From assembly GCF_000829455.1 (NCBI RefSeq), contig NZ_JXAK01000019.1, positions 1 to 64,000 of the forward strand: 64,000 bases of DNA, given 5' to 3'. How positions within the stretch are numbered: the first letter of the stretch is position 1; the number at the start of each line of letters is the position of its first letter. This stretch comes from Gordoniibacillus kamchatkensis. Lineage in GTDB: Bacteria > Bacillota > Bacilli > Paenibacillales > NBRC-103111. Below the pieces are notes generated by a model. That model searched no databases. It worked only from the letters and a program-made list of their open reading frames with translations, and was not told the DNA's origin. The translations under genes were made by a program, and so were the position numbers. Below are positions 7,664 through 17,046 of the stretch, piece after piece.

Positions 7664-9637
7664 ATGAAATCCAGGAGCAAGTTGGTTTCGCTGCTGCTCG
7701 CTTCCTCGCTCACGCTCGGCATCGCTTTGGCGGGCTGCGAAAACAGCGGCGGCACGACGCCCCCGGCGGCACAGGAAGCAAAGAAGGATCCGCCCAAAGA
7801 AGAGGCGAAGCCTGCCGGCGGAGGCGGGCAAGCAGCACCGGCAGCGACGACTCCCGCGCAAATTACCGAGTTCAAGCAATCTCCTTTCTTTAACGGCAAA
7901 AATGTTCCCACCGTGAAAGACCGCCTGCCCTCCGAATACAAAATTACGAACGAAATTCCGGCGAACCAGATGAAGTATGAGATCGGCACATACGGCGGCA
8001 ATTTGAGAACGGTTACATCCGTCGTCGACTGGGATGCCGACGTTTTCGTCATGAACAATGAGCCGCTGCTCAACACCCCCGGCATTCTCGGCGACGAAAT
8101 TACCGGCAACGTGCTGAAAGACTACGCGGTCAGCGACGATCAGAAAACGTTCACCTTCCATATGCGCAAAGGGCTCAAATGGTCCGACGGCCAGCCGGTA
8201 ACGACGGAGGACGTCCGCTTCACCGTGGAAGACGTGCTGAACAACACCGAGCTGACGCCGATTTATCCGGTATGGCTGCGGGGCGGGGGTGTCGCCGAAG
8301 GGGCTCCGATGAAGCTGGAAGTGGTCGACGAGTACACGTTCAAGCTGTCGTTCGACCGGCCGTACGGAGGCATTCTGATCCGCTTCGCGATTCAGGGATG
8401 GCGCGGTTATACGGAGCTCATCAAGCCCGCGCACTACTTGAAGCAGTTCCATAAGAAGTACACGCCGCTGGAGAAGCTCGAGCCGCTCATCAAGGATGCC
8501 GGCTTCCAGCCGGGAGAATGGGTCAATTTGTTCAACGACAAAGACATTACGAACTGGGAGCTGACCACGAAGAAAGCGATCGGCTTCCCGGTGCTGTATC
8601 CGTGGATCATGACGAAAAGCACGGAAAACATGACAACGTACGAGCGCAATCCGTACTACTTCAAAGTCGACCCGGCCGGCAATCAGCTGCCTTACATCGA
8701 TACGATCCAAAGCTCGCTCGTGCAGGACATCGAGATGGTGGGCCTGAAGACGATCGCCGGCGAAGTGGACTTCTCGCGCGAATCGGCGGCGCTCATCAAA
8801 ATGCCGCTCTACAAAGAGAACGAGAAGAACGGCTATAAAGCGCTGCTGGCCAGCATGCACGTGACGCCGACGGACATTTTCCTGAACCAGACTTTCGACG
8901 ATCCGAACTGGCAAAAGGTCGTGCAGGACGTGCGCTTCCGCAAGGCGCTCAGCCTGGCGCTCAACCGCAAAGAAATTATCGACACCGTCTATTACGGCTT
9001 CGCCAAGCCCGGCAACATCGAAGATCCGACGTTCGACCTGGCGCAAGCGAACCAACTGCTCGACGACATGGGGATGAAAAAGGGTCCGAACGGCAAGCGG
9101 CAAACGCCGGACGGCAAAAACTTCACGATCCCGTTCGAAGTCGGGGCGCAAGCGCCGGACATCGTGCCGCTCACGCAGCTTATCGTCGAAATGTGGAAGC
9201 AGCTCGGGCTCGACGTGACGATGAAGACGATCGACCAGAAGCTGTGGAACACGAAGCGCGCCGGCAACCAGCTGCAGGCAACGATGATCTGGACGCATAC
9301 GCCGCTTTGGTATATGGGCGACTGGGGGCTCGACCTGTGGGGCAACGATTGGAATACGTGGAAAACGTCGGGCGGCAAAAACGGCAAGGAGCCGCCGGAT
9401 AACGTCAAGAAGCTGTATAACCTGATCGACCAGGCGTCGGCGGCGAAGCCGGACGAGGCGAAGAAGCTGATCGAGCAGGTGAAGCAGGAAATGAAAGATA
9501 ACGTCTACTACTTCATCCATATTTCCGATGTGAAGCAGCCGCTCATTGTGAACGCCAAACTGCACAACATTCCAAGCGACGCCGCTTTCGCGATTGCGGC
9601 CAACTTCAGCGGCGAGCAGTTCTTCTTCGGCAAATAA
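7664..9637 (+). CDS. ABC transporter substrate-binding lipoprotein, family 5
   Basis: A 657-residue extracytoplasmic binding protein with a lipoprotein signal peptide (positively charged start, hydrophobic core, lipobox ALAGC) and a Gly/Ala/Pro-rich linker. The SBP_bac_5 core has typical segments such as DQKTFTFHMRKGLKWSDGQPV and VRFRKALSLALNRKEI. The ATG at 7664 follows GGAGGG at 7652. Although family 5 is often called peptide-binding, long members next to glycan enzymes commonly bind oligosaccharides, and the downstream isomerase, oxidoreductases and sulfatases favour a glycan. It heads an operon with two permeases and two ATPases. A closely similar orphan copy lies at 30821-32754. Confidence 0.87.
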   Translation: MKSRSKLVSLLLASSLTLGIALAGCENSGGTTPPAAQEAKKDPPKEEAKPAGGGGQAAPAATTPAQITEFKQSPFFNGKNVPTVKDRLPSEYKITNEIPANQMKYEIGTYGGNLRTVTSVVDWDADVFVMNNEPLLNTPGILGDEITGNVLKDYAVSDDQKTFTFHMRKGLKWSDGQPVTTEDVRFTVEDVLNNTELTPIYPVWLRGGGVAEGAPMKLEVVDEYTFKLSFDRPYGGILIRFAIQGWRGYTELIKPAHYLKQFHKKYTPLEKLEPLIKDAGFQPGEWVNLFNDKDITNWELTTKKAIGFPVLYPWIMTKSTENMTTYERNPYYFKVDPAGNQLPYIDTIQSSLVQDIEMVGLKTIAGEVDFSRESAALIKMPLYKENEKNGYKALLASMHVTPTDIFLNQTFDDPNWQKVVQDVRFRKALSLALNRKEIIDTVYYGFAKPGNIEDPTFDLAQANQLLDDMGMKKGPNGKRQTPDGKNFTIPFEVGAQAPDIVPLTQLIVEMWKQLGLDVTMKTIDQKLWNTKRAGNQLQATMIWTHTPLWYMGDWGLDLWGNDWNTWKTSGGKNGKEPPDNVKKLYNLIDQASAAKPDEAKKLIEQVKQEMKDNVYYFIHISDVKQPLIVNAKLHNIPSDAAFAIAANFSGEQFFFGK

Positions 9638-9657
9638 TGCCAGCGCGAGCCTGGAGC

Positions 9658-9691
9658 GAGCCCGGCCGGATTACAACATCCGCCCGGGCTC
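9658..9691 (+). other. Intercistronic hairpin after the binding-protein gene
   Basis: GAGCCCGG (9658-9665) pairs with CCGGGCTC (9684-9691), and an inner CGGAT/ATCCG stem closes on a 6-base loop. There is no T-tract, so this is more likely an mRNA stabilising or processing element that keeps the binding protein more abundant than the permeases than a full terminator. Confidence 0.55.
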
Positions 9692-9743
9692 CCGGGTTCA
9701 CCTCGCATCCCCGCATTCGGCCACTTTGGAAGGAGGGAACCGC

Positions 9744-10742
9744 ATGATCAATTACATTTCTTACCGGATTTTGCAGCTCATCCCGCTCCTGATCGCGATC
9801 AGCATTATCGTGTTCGTCATCATTCAGCTGCCGCCGGGCGATTTCCTGACCAACTATATCGCGCAGCTCAAAAACGCCGGAAACGACGTGTCGGAGAGCA
9901 TGATCCTCAATTTGAAAATGCAGTACGGCCTCGATAAATCGATGTACATGCAATACATCATTTGGATTAAAAACATTTTGCTGCACGGCGATTTCGGGCG
10001 TTCGTTCCAGTACAACCAGCCGGTGGCCGACGTCATCGGGCCGAAGCTGACGCTGACGCTCGTCATCTCCGTTATTTCGCTCATTTTCGTCTGGGCGGTT
10101 GCGATTCCGATCGGCATTTACTCGGCCACGCATCAATATTCGCCGCTCGACTACGTGTTCACGTTCATCGGCTTTATCGGCCTGGCCATGCCGGGTTTCC
10201 TGATCGCGCTCATTCTTATTTATTTCGTCTTCACGCAGACGGGCGTGGCGATTACCGGGCTATTCTCGCCGGAATTCGCCGATGCGCCATGGAGTATGGC
10301 CAAAGTGATGAACATGCTGCCAAGGCTTGTCATCCCCGTCATCGTCATCGGCATGTCCGGCACGGCGTCGCTCATCCGGGTGACGCGCGGCATGCTGCTC
10401 GACGAGCTGTCGAAACAGTACGTCATTACCGCCCGCGCCAAAGGGGTAGCCGAAAACAAGCTGCTGTTCAAATATCCGGTCCGGATGGCCATCAACCCGC
10501 TCATCAGCACGATCGGCTGGACGCTGCCGGCGCTCATTTCCGGCGAAGCGATCGTGGCCATCGTCCTCAATCTGCAAACGACCGGGCCGATGCTGCTAAA
10601 GGCGCTCATGACCCAGGATATGTATTTGTGCGGCAGCTTCCTGCTCATTTTGAGCGTCATGACCGTGCTCGGCACGCTGCTGTCGGACATTTTGCTGGCG
10701 CTCGTCGATCCGAGAATTCGCTTCGGGGGGGTGGCGGAATGA
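9744..10742 (+). CDS. ABC transporter permease (DppB/OppB type)
   Basis: A 332-residue permease with about six membrane segments. It begins MINYISYRILQLIPLL, as usual for the DppB/OppB family, with the extracytoplasmic region between segments 1 and 2 containing the conserved YGLDK stretch. The cytoplasmic loop that contacts the ATPase reads DELSKQYVITARAKG. The ATG at 9744 follows AAGGAGGG. The stop overlaps the start of the second permease (ATGA), which indicates translational coupling. Confidence 0.87.
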   Translation: MINYISYRILQLIPLLIAISIIVFVIIQLPPGDFLTNYIAQLKNAGNDVSESMILNLKMQYGLDKSMYMQYIIWIKNILLHGDFGRSFQYNQPVADVIGPKLTLTLVISVISLIFVWAVAIPIGIYSATHQYSPLDYVFTFIGFIGLAMPGFLIALILIYFVFTQTGVAITGLFSPEFADAPWSMAKVMNMLPRLVIPVIVIGMSGTASLIRVTRGMLLDELSKQYVITARAKGVAENKLLFKYPVRMAINPLISTIGWTLPALISGEAIVAIVLNLQTTGPMLLKALMTQDMYLCGSFLLILSVMTVLGTLLSDILLALVDPRIRFGGVAE

Positions 10743-11898
10743 GCGGCATCACGACGGCTGCGAAAGAGCTGCGGCGCGGCGCGGCGAAGCGCAGGAAGGC
10801 GGGCGGGGAGCTGGCCAGCTACGAAGTCGCTTCCCAGTGGAAGCTGATGTGGTGGAAATTCAAGAAGCATAAAGTGGCGGTTGCGTCGGCTATCGTGCTC
10901 GGCGTGTTTTACCTGATCGCGGTATTTGCGAATTTCTGAGCCCCAACTTGCCGGAGGCGCGCTTTACCGAATACAAAAATTCGCCGCCGCAAACGATTCG
11001 TTTCGTCGATCCGAAAACCGGCTTCCAGCTGCGGCCTTTCGTGTACGGCATGTCCGAAAAAGTCGACAAAGAGACGTTCCGCCGGACGTTCGCCGTCCGA
11101 CCCGAAAAAAAATACGAGATCCGGTTCTTTGTGAAGGGCGAGCCGTATAAAATGTGGGGCATTATCCCGATGGACGTGCATTTGTTCGGCTTAAGCAATC
11201 CGAAAGACCCACTCATTCTGATGGGTACCGACAAGCTGGGGCACGATTTGTTTTCCCGCATTTTGTACGGCGCCCGCATATCGCTCTCGTTCGGCCTGCT
11301 CGGCATCGTGATCACGCTCATCCTCGGCCTGGTGCTCGGCGGCATCTCCGGGTACTTGGGCGGCATTTCCGATACGATCATTCAGCGTACGATCGATTTG
11401 CTCATCTGTATCCCGACGATTCCGCTCTGGATGGCGCTATCTGCGGCGCTGCCGCGAAACTGGTCGGCGGCGCAAACGTACTTCGGCCTCATCATCGTTT
11501 TCTCGATCATCGGCTGGACCGGGCTTGCCCGCGTCGTGCGCGGCAAAATTTTATCGCTGCGCGAGGAAGACTTCACGATGGCCGCCCGTCTCGCCGGGGC
11601 CAGCAACTTCCGCATCATCCGCAAGCATTTGCTGCCGTCGTTCGCCAGCTACATCATCGTCAACGTGACGCTGTCGATCCCGGGCACGATTCTCGGCGAG
11701 ACGGCGCTCAGCTTCATCGGCATCGGCCTGCAGCCGCCGGTCGTCAGCTGGGGCGTGCTGCTGCAGGATGCGCAAAATCTGGAAACGCTGGCGCATCATC
11801 CGTGGCTCCTGTGGCCGGCCCTCTTCATCATTTTAACGGTGCTCATGTTCAATTTTCTCGGCGACGGGCTGCGCGATGCCGCAGACCCATACAAGTAG
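10739..11898 (+). pseudogene. ABC transporter permease (DppC/OppC type), frameshifted
   Basis: The second permease of the importer. The first frame (ATG at 10739) encodes the N-terminal cytoplasmic tail and first membrane helix up to LIAVFANF, then meets TGA at 10937. The rest continues in another frame as SPNLPEARFTEY and then the five-helix permease core, with the coupling loop LREEDFTMAARLAGA. Adding one base at about 10936-10937 (TTC CTG AGC) restores a normal protein of about 386 residues. The downstream part is otherwise well conserved, so a sequence error or a very recent mutation is likely. If real, the importer would lack a working second permease unless translation reinitiates near 10948. 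Confidence 0.8.
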
Positions 11899-11978
11899 GC
11901 GTTTTGTTGGAGGAATGACGCCAGGCACAACGAGTAAACGTAACGCATCCAACTAACCGCTAAGGAGGTGGCATAGCG

Positions 11979-13016
11979 ATGGGACGGCAGGAAGAAGTCA
12001 TCCTGGAGATGAAGGACGTGAAGGTGCACTTTCATCTCGACGAAGGCGTGCTGAAGGCAGTGGACGGCGTCGATCTGCGGATCAAGCGGGGCAAGACGCT
12101 CGGCATCGTCGGCGAGAGCGGCTGCGGCAAAAGCGTCACGTCGCAGGCGCTGCTGCGCATCGTGCCGAAGCCCGGCGAAGTGCAGGGCAAAATACTGCTG
12201 TACCGGGGAGGCAAAGACGGCACGGACGAACCGGTCGACCTGGTCAAGCTGGACCCGCGCGGCAAGCAGATCCGCGACATTCGCGGCGGCGAAATCGCGA
12301 TGATTTTTCAAGAGCCGATGAAGGCCTTCTCCCCGATTCATACGATCGGCAATCAAATCATAGAGGCGATCCTGCTGCACACGACCGATGACAAAGAGGA
12401 AGCGTACCGGCTCGGCGTAAACATTTTGCAAAAGGTCGGCATGTCGAACCCGGAGCAGCGGATGGGCGAATATCCGCACCAGCTGTCCGGCGGGATGCGG
12501 CAGCGGGCGATGATCGCGATGGCGCTTTCGTGCAACCCGTCGATACTGATCGCCGACGAGCCGACGACCGCGCTCGACGTGACGGTGCAGGCGCAAGTGC
12601 TGCAGTTAATTAACGACCTTAAAGAAAAAAGCGATACGGCGGTCATCTTCATTACGCACGACCTCGGCGTCATTGCGGAAATGTCCGACGACGTGGCCGT
12701 CATGTACCTCGGCAAAGTGGTGGAATATACGGACGTCGATACGCTGTTCCACGCCCCGAAGCATCCGTATACGAAAGCGCTGCTGAACTCGATTCCTTCC
12801 GTCAGCATGGAGAAGAAGCGGCTGGAGTCGATCGAAGGCACCGTGCCGTTCCCGATGAATTTGCCGCAAGGCTGCGGCTTTTACTCCCGCTGCAAGCATG
12901 CGGTCGACGGCGTGTGCAACGCGGCCGACGTGCCGCTTGTCGAGGTGGCCGCAGGCCATCACGTCCGCTGTCTCATGGTGGAATCCGAACGCACCGAACA
13001 GGAGGTGGAGGCATGA
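11979..13016 (+). CDS. ABC transporter ATP-binding protein (DppD/OppD type)
   Basis: The 345-residue ATPase has Walker A GESGCGKS, Q-loop IFQEP, signature LSGGMRQR, Walker B ILIADEP and H-loop ITHD. The C-terminal oligopeptide-type extension carries the cysteines CGFYSRC, C and C that bind an iron-sulfur cluster in some DppD homologues. AAGGAGGTGG precedes the ATG at good spacing. It overlaps the next ATPase by 4 bases (ATGA). Together the two ATPases would power import of the ligand bound by the lipoprotein at 7664. Confidence 0.9.
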   Translation: MGRQEEVILEMKDVKVHFHLDEGVLKAVDGVDLRIKRGKTLGIVGESGCGKSVTSQALLRIVPKPGEVQGKILLYRGGKDGTDEPVDLVKLDPRGKQIRDIRGGEIAMIFQEPMKAFSPIHTIGNQIIEAILLHTTDDKEEAYRLGVNILQKVGMSNPEQRMGEYPHQLSGGMRQRAMIAMALSCNPSILIADEPTTALDVTVQAQVLQLINDLKEKSDTAVIFITHDLGVIAEMSDDVAVMYLGKVVEYTDVDTLFHAPKHPYTKALLNSIPSVSMEKKRLESIEGTVPFPMNLPQGCGFYSRCKHAVDGVCNAADVPLVEVAAGHHVRCLMVESERTEQEVEA

Positions 13017-14038
13017 CCGACATGTCCGCTCAGCTCGTCCTGGACGTTCAGGCGATGAAAAAATATTTTCCGATCAAGAAAGGGTTCCTGCAAAAAACGG
13101 TCGGCTACGTGAAAGCGGTCGACGACGTGCAGTTCCACATCCGCCCCGGCGAAACGTTCGGGCTAGTCGGCGAATCCGGCTGCGGCAAAACGACGCTCGG
13201 GCGGTGCATCCTGCGGGCGATCGAGCCTTCGTCCGGTTCGGTCCTGTTTCGCGACCGCGAGGGCCGCGTCCGCGACGTGATGCAGCTGGAGGCCGGCGAT
13301 TTGCGGGCGATCCGGCGCGATATGCAGCTCATTTTCCAGGATCCGTATTCGTCGCTCAACCCGCGCATGACCGTGCTGAACATTATCGCCGAGCCCCTCG
13401 TCTGCAACGGGATGCTGCACGGCGCCGAACTGAAGGAAAGGGTCGCCCATCTGATGGAGCTCGTAGGGCTAAACAGCCGCCATCTGGAGCGGTATCCGCA
13501 CGCGTTCAGCGGCGGGCAGCGGCAGCGCATCGGCATCGCCCGGGCGCTGGCGACCGAACCGAAGTTCATCGTATGCGATGAGGCGGTGTCCGCGCTCGAC
13601 GTGTCGGTGCAGGCGCAAATCATCAACCTGCTCCAGGATTTGCAGGAAAAGCTGGGCCTCAGCTACTTGTTCATTTCGCACGACCTTGGCGTCATTCAGC
13701 ACATCTCGAACCGGGTCGGCGTCATGTACGTCGGCAAAATGGTAGAGACAGCCACTACGCAGACGCTGTTCGCGTCGCCGCAGCATCCGTACACCGAAGC
13801 GCTGCTGTCGGCGAAGCCGGTGCCCGATCCGCGCCGCAAATCGAACCGGATCATCTTGTCCGGGGAGGTGGCGAATCCGGCGAATCCGCCGAGCGGCTGC
13901 TATTTCCATCCGCGCTGCCCGTACGCGAAGGACAAATGCAAAACGGAGGCGCCGGGCATGCGCCAGGTCGGCGACGGCCATTTTGCGGCTTGCCATTTCG
14001 CCGGGGAGCTGAAGCTGAAGGGAGCGTCGGGGCTATGA
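13013..14038 (+). CDS. ABC transporter ATP-binding protein (DppF/OppF type)
   Basis: About 341 residues, the partner of the preceding ATPase. It has Walker A GESGCGKTT, Q-loop IFQDPYSSLNPR, signature FSGGQRQR, Walker B FIVCDEAVSALD and H-loop ISHDLG. The C-terminal extension contains CYFHPRCPYAKDKC. The start at 13013 overlaps the stop of the previous gene, and GGAGGTGGAGG lies just upstream. The stop in turn overlaps the ATG of a small membrane protein gene at 14035, so the operon continues without a gap. Confidence 0.9.
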   Translation: MTDMSAQLVLDVQAMKKYFPIKKGFLQKTVGYVKAVDDVQFHIRPGETFGLVGESGCGKTTLGRCILRAIEPSSGSVLFRDREGRVRDVMQLEAGDLRAIRRDMQLIFQDPYSSLNPRMTVLNIIAEPLVCNGMLHGAELKERVAHLMELVGLNSRHLERYPHAFSGGQRQRIGIARALATEPKFIVCDEAVSALDVSVQAQIINLLQDLQEKLGLSYLFISHDLGVIQHISNRVGVMYVGKMVETATTQTLFASPQHPYTEALLSAKPVPDPRRKSNRIILSGEVANPANPPSGCYFHPRCPYAKDKCKTEAPGMRQVGDGHFAACHFAGELKLKGASGL

Positions 14039-14430
14039 CCTATATTGCGCTGCTGCTCTTCGGGTATTTAATCGCGTTAACTTTCATTATGCTCGCTTCG
14101 CTTTGGTATATCCGGTGGCTGATGGGCAAAATGGTGTTCTCCAAGCAGCGCGACATCGAGGCGATCGCTTCGAGCGGCACTCTGCCGGAAGCGTGGTCGC
14201 GCAAATTCGAGCGCAAAATGATCCGCTTGCGCGAAGCCGGCCGTCATAACAGCTTGAAGAAGGTGCAGAGCGCCGCGAGAAGAAGCTATTTGCGCAAGCT
14301 GTCGCGTCTGGCCGGCTATGTCCGCCGCTCGCGCTTGATCGAGAGCGAAGAAAGCCGCAAGTACGCGCTGCGGCAGCTGCAAATGCTCGACCGGGAATGG
14401 AGGTCGGCGCAGGATGAATCCGTTTCATGA
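14035..14430 (+). CDS. Small single-helix membrane protein of unknown function
   Basis: 131 residues with one N-terminal membrane helix (about residues 3-28, rich in Leu, Ile and Met, ending YIRWLMGK) and a highly basic, probably helical cytoplasmic part rich in Arg, Lys and Ser. No known domain was recognised. Its ATG overlaps the TGA of the DppF-type ATPase, and its own end overlaps the next membrane-protein gene by 17 bases, so all three are translationally coupled. The position suggests an accessory subunit or assembly factor of the importer. Confidence 0.7.
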   Translation: MTYIALLLFGYLIALTFIMLASLWYIRWLMGKMVFSKQRDIEAIASSGTLPEAWSRKFERKMIRLREAGRHNSLKKVQSAARRSYLRKLSRLAGYVRRSRLIESEESRKYALRQLQMLDREWRSAQDESVS

Positions 14431-14887
14431 AGAGCGCAGAAGGGTGGCGGCGGCGACGTTCATCGCAGTGCTGCTAACCGTTGCCTTCTCCTTGCTCGGC
14501 ATCTACAACTGGATGGAGCTGCGCGGCTTCGTGCTCAGCATGCTCGCCGTCTTCAAGATCGACCCGCTGGCATGGCAGGGCGTCGACAATATGACGTTCC
14601 TTCTCTTTGGCGTAGCGTGGCTCGCTTACGTATTTTACAGCCATTATTACTTGCGCAAGCACGCATTGCACGGACGCGCGCTGGCGGCGGCGGTACGGCT
14701 GCTCGCGGTGCAAATGTGGCTGCTGCTGATGTGCCGCATCGTACCGGCCCTGTTCGGCGATACGGGCAAGGCAGCCGGTTACGCCTGGATGGCGGAAGCG
14801 GCCGCCGCACTGCTGCTGACCGCGTTCTGGCTGTCCGGCCGCCGCAGCCGGCGCAGCGTAAGCATCAATCACGGAGAAAGAGGGTGA
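14414..14887 (+). CDS. Four-helix membrane protein of unknown function
   Basis: 157 residues with four predicted membrane segments at about 12-33, 58-78, 88-110 and 122-141, and a short basic C-terminus. No family was recognised. GGAGG about 9 bases before the ATG supports the start. It overlaps the preceding single-helix gene and is followed after 6 bases by the TIM-barrel isomerase gene, so it belongs to the importer operon. With its neighbour it may form a two-protein membrane unit; no function can be assigned. Confidence 0.7.
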   Translation: MNPFHEERRRVAAATFIAVLLTVAFSLLGIYNWMELRGFVLSMLAVFKIDPLAWQGVDNMTFLLFGVAWLAYVFYSHYYLRKHALHGRALAAAVRLLAVQMWLLLMCRIVPALFGDTGKAAGYAWMAEAAAALLLTAFWLSGRRSRRSVSINHGERG

Positions 14888-14893
14888 CCGTTC

Positions 14894-15721
14894 ATGGACA
14901 TCGGGGTCGTTTCCCGCAGCTTTCCGAAAATGACGAACGAGGAGGCCGCCGCTTTCATGGCAGAGCACGGCTTCCGCTGGACCGAGCTCTGTTTCTCGCA
15001 GACGGATTCCAACTATTGGCGGTATAACGGGCGAAGCGACGTGAGCGAACTGACCGACGAACGCTGCCGGGACATCGTGGCCACGTACCGGAGCCGCGGC
15101 GTGGAGGTCGCATCGCTCGGCGTATTCACGAACTTGCTGGAGCCGGACGAGGCGGAACTTGCCGCCAATTTGGCGTATTTCGAGCGTCATATGCAAATTG
15201 CGGCGAATAACGGCATCCCGGCCGTCGCGACGGAATGCGGCTTCATTCCCGGCAAACGCGGCATATCTGCCGATACATACGAGTCGGCGTTCCAGCGCTT
15301 TATCGACAACGTCCGCTGGCTTGCGGCGCGGGCCGAGAGGTACGGCGTCGCGATCGCGCTCGAGCCGTGCGTGCTGGACGTCGTCCCGAGCGCGAAGCGG
15401 ACGGCCGATTTGCTCGATCAGGTCGGCTCGCCGGCGCTGAAAGTGCTGCTCGACCCGGCGAATTTGATCGCCAACAGCTCGGAGGAAGACATGTTCCGTT
15501 ATTTGGCGCCGCATATCGCTTACTTCCACGGCAAAGACCGAAAGGTGAACGATACGTACGGTCGCATCGTCGGCGACGGCGACATCCGGTGGCCGCTATT
15601 CCTCGACTTGTACCACCGCTATACGGAACATGTTCCGTTCATCCTGGAATATGTGAATGCGGACAACGTGTGCGGCGTGCGCGACCGGGTACTTGCTTTC
15701 GACAGGGCGAATAAGGAGTGA
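14894..15721 (+). CDS. Sugar phosphate isomerase/epimerase family (TIM barrel)
   Basis: A 275-residue protein of the xylose-isomerase-like TIM-barrel family (AP_endonuc_2 fold). Metal-binding positions are visible as IALEPCV, LLDPANL and YFHGKDRK, and a final E in FILEYVN. Such proteins isomerise or epimerise sugars or keto-sugars and are usually paired with Gfo/Idh/MocA oxidoreductases, as at 18036 and 21400 here. It is the second-last gene of the importer operon and ends 6 bases before the DeoR-type gene. The substrate cannot be told from sequence. Confidence 0.82.
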   Translation: MDIGVVSRSFPKMTNEEAAAFMAEHGFRWTELCFSQTDSNYWRYNGRSDVSELTDERCRDIVATYRSRGVEVASLGVFTNLLEPDEAELAANLAYFERHMQIAANNGIPAVATECGFIPGKRGISADTYESAFQRFIDNVRWLAARAERYGVAIALEPCVLDVVPSAKRTADLLDQVGSPALKVLLDPANLIANSSEEDMFRYLAPHIAYFHGKDRKVNDTYGRIVGDGDIRWPLFLDLYHRYTEHVPFILEYVNADNVCGVRDRVLAFDRANKE

Positions 15722-15727
15722 TGGAAC

Positions 15728-16494
15728 TTGCTGGTCGCGGAAAGATATCAGCACATTCTCCGGCTGGTGAACGAGAGAGGGAGCATCCGGGTAGCCGAGC
15801 TCAGCCAGCTGTGCAAAGTTACCGAGGAAACGATCCGCCGCGACTTGGACCGGCTTGAGAGCGAAGGACGCCTCTTGCGCAGCTACGGCGGCGCAATGCG
15901 GATTTCTCCGGAGGCGGTGGAGACGTCCTACCAGCTTCGCGAGGCAAACCAAGTTTCGGAGAAGCAGCGCATCTCCCTGGAGGCGGTCAAGCATGTCGCG
16001 CCGAACGACCGGATCGTGCTCGACGCCAGCACAACGACCTGGCATCTGGCGGCGCTGCTGCCCGATATCCCGCTTACGGTACTCACCAATCGCTGAAAGT
16101 GACGACGGTGCTGAGCGAAAAGAAACATATTACAGTCATTTGCACCGGCGGCATTCTCGCAGCGAATTCGCTGTCGTTCGTAGGCCCGCTCGCCGAGCAG
16201 TCGCTGGAAGATTACCACGTCAACAAAGCGTTCATCTCGTGCAAAGGCGTTCACATGGAACGGGGCATCAGCGAATCGAACGAGCTGCAAGCCCGCATGA
16301 AGCGCAAAATGGTCGGCATGGCGGAAGAAGTATACTTGCTTGCCGATTACAGCAAATTCGACGTGCAGGCGTTCATGATGATCGGCGGCTGGAACCAGAT
16401 CCATCATCTGATCACCGATTCGCAGACGCCGGCCGAATACGTGCAAATGCTGCAGCGCAAATTCATCAACGTCATCCAGCTGCCGGAGTCGTAA
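15728..16494 (+). pseudogene. DeoR/GlpR-family regulator, frameshifted
   Basis: The first frame has a TTG start (15728) preceded by AAGGAG. It encodes the DeoR helix-turn-helix (RYQHILRLVNERGSIRVAELS, VTEETIRRDLDRLE, LRSYGGA) and the start of the sugar-phosphate sensor domain up to LTVLTN, then ends at a TGA at 16094. The sensor domain continues in another frame as LKVTTVLSEKKHITVICTGG to the end at 16494. One base restored between 16090 and 16091 gives S-L-K-V and a normal protein of about 255 residues. Such regulators repress sugar operons until a phosphorylated intermediate binds. Probably the local repressor of the importer operon. Confidence 0.8.
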
Positions 16495-16580
16495 GCGGCA
16501 TTTGCCCGTACGGCAGGCCGAATGGCGCAATCGGCATTGAAGTTGGCGAAAACGGCAATGAAGCGCAGCGCGGGACGGTA

Positions 16581-16632
16581 TACAATATATGTAAGATGGC
16601 ATGAACGGAGCGGCCGGCGCTCCGTTCATGCC
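16581..16632 (+). promoter_or_regulatory. Promoter -10 and perfect leader hairpin
   Basis: TACAAT at 16581-16586 is a good -10; the -35 region is weak (AATGAA at 16558). Just downstream, GGCATGAACGGAGC (16598-16611) is perfectly inverted as GCTCCGTTCATGCC (16619-16632) with a 7-base loop. No T-tract follows, so it is not a normal terminator. It would sit at the 5' end of the mRNA for the ASRT-like and AraC genes, as an operator or a leader stem. Confidence 0.55.
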
Positions 16633-16667
16633 GAGTACTGAAATCACGGTGAGAGCGAGGAATGCAG

Positions 16668-17033
16668 ATGGTCGGCAAAACGACTTGGCTTATCCCCGAC
16701 GGCTTTCTTCCGCCGAAAAGCACAGGGGAGCACGTCAGTCACGAAGCGGTATGCGTGCTCAACGTAGGGGATGCGGACGCGGAGCTGCGGCTGACGTTTT
16801 ATTTTGAAGACCGGGAGCCGATGGACCGGTTCCGGGCGTCATGCGGCGCCAGACGAACTCACCACATCCGCCTTGACCGTCTCCGCGACGAGGACGGCCA
16901 TCCCGTCCCGCTCGGCGTGCCGTATGCAATTCGGGTTGAGAGCAGCGCGCCGGTCATCGTGCAGCACAGCCGGCTCGATACGACGCAGGAAGCGCTCGCT
17001 TTGTTTACGACGATGGCGTATCCGGTGGACTAA
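16668..17033 (+). CDS. ASRT-like small-molecule-binding protein (sensory rhodopsin transducer family)
   Basis: A 121-residue all-beta protein matching the Anabaena sensory rhodopsin transducer family (PF07100). It is recognised from TTWLIPDGFLPPKSTGE, YFEDREPM, HHIRLDRL, PVPLGVPYAI and the ending TTMAYPV. No rhodopsin gene is in the window. In Firmicutes this family occurs beside carbohydrate genes and has been proposed to bind sugars. The ATG at 16668 is preferred to 16662 because GAGCGAGG lies 7 bases before it. An AraC gene follows after 13 bases, so the pair is probably co-expressed and may act together in sensing. Confidence 0.82.
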   Translation: MVGKTTWLIPDGFLPPKSTGEHVSHEAVCVLNVGDADAELRLTFYFEDREPMDRFRASCGARRTHHIRLDRLRDEDGHPVPLGVPYAIRVESSAPVIVQHSRLDTTQEALALFTTMAYPVD

Positions 17034-17046
17034 GGGCGGGACTGAG

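Noticed and set aside
7260-7667. Possible 135-residue protein before the ABC importer
   Set aside because: No ribosome site, no family resemblance, and it runs into the real binding-protein start.
7217-9565. Open frame of 782 codons on the reverse strand
   Set aside because: It is antisense to the binding-protein gene; composition is Arg/His/Val-rich with no family resemblance, the usual shadow in GC-rich DNA.
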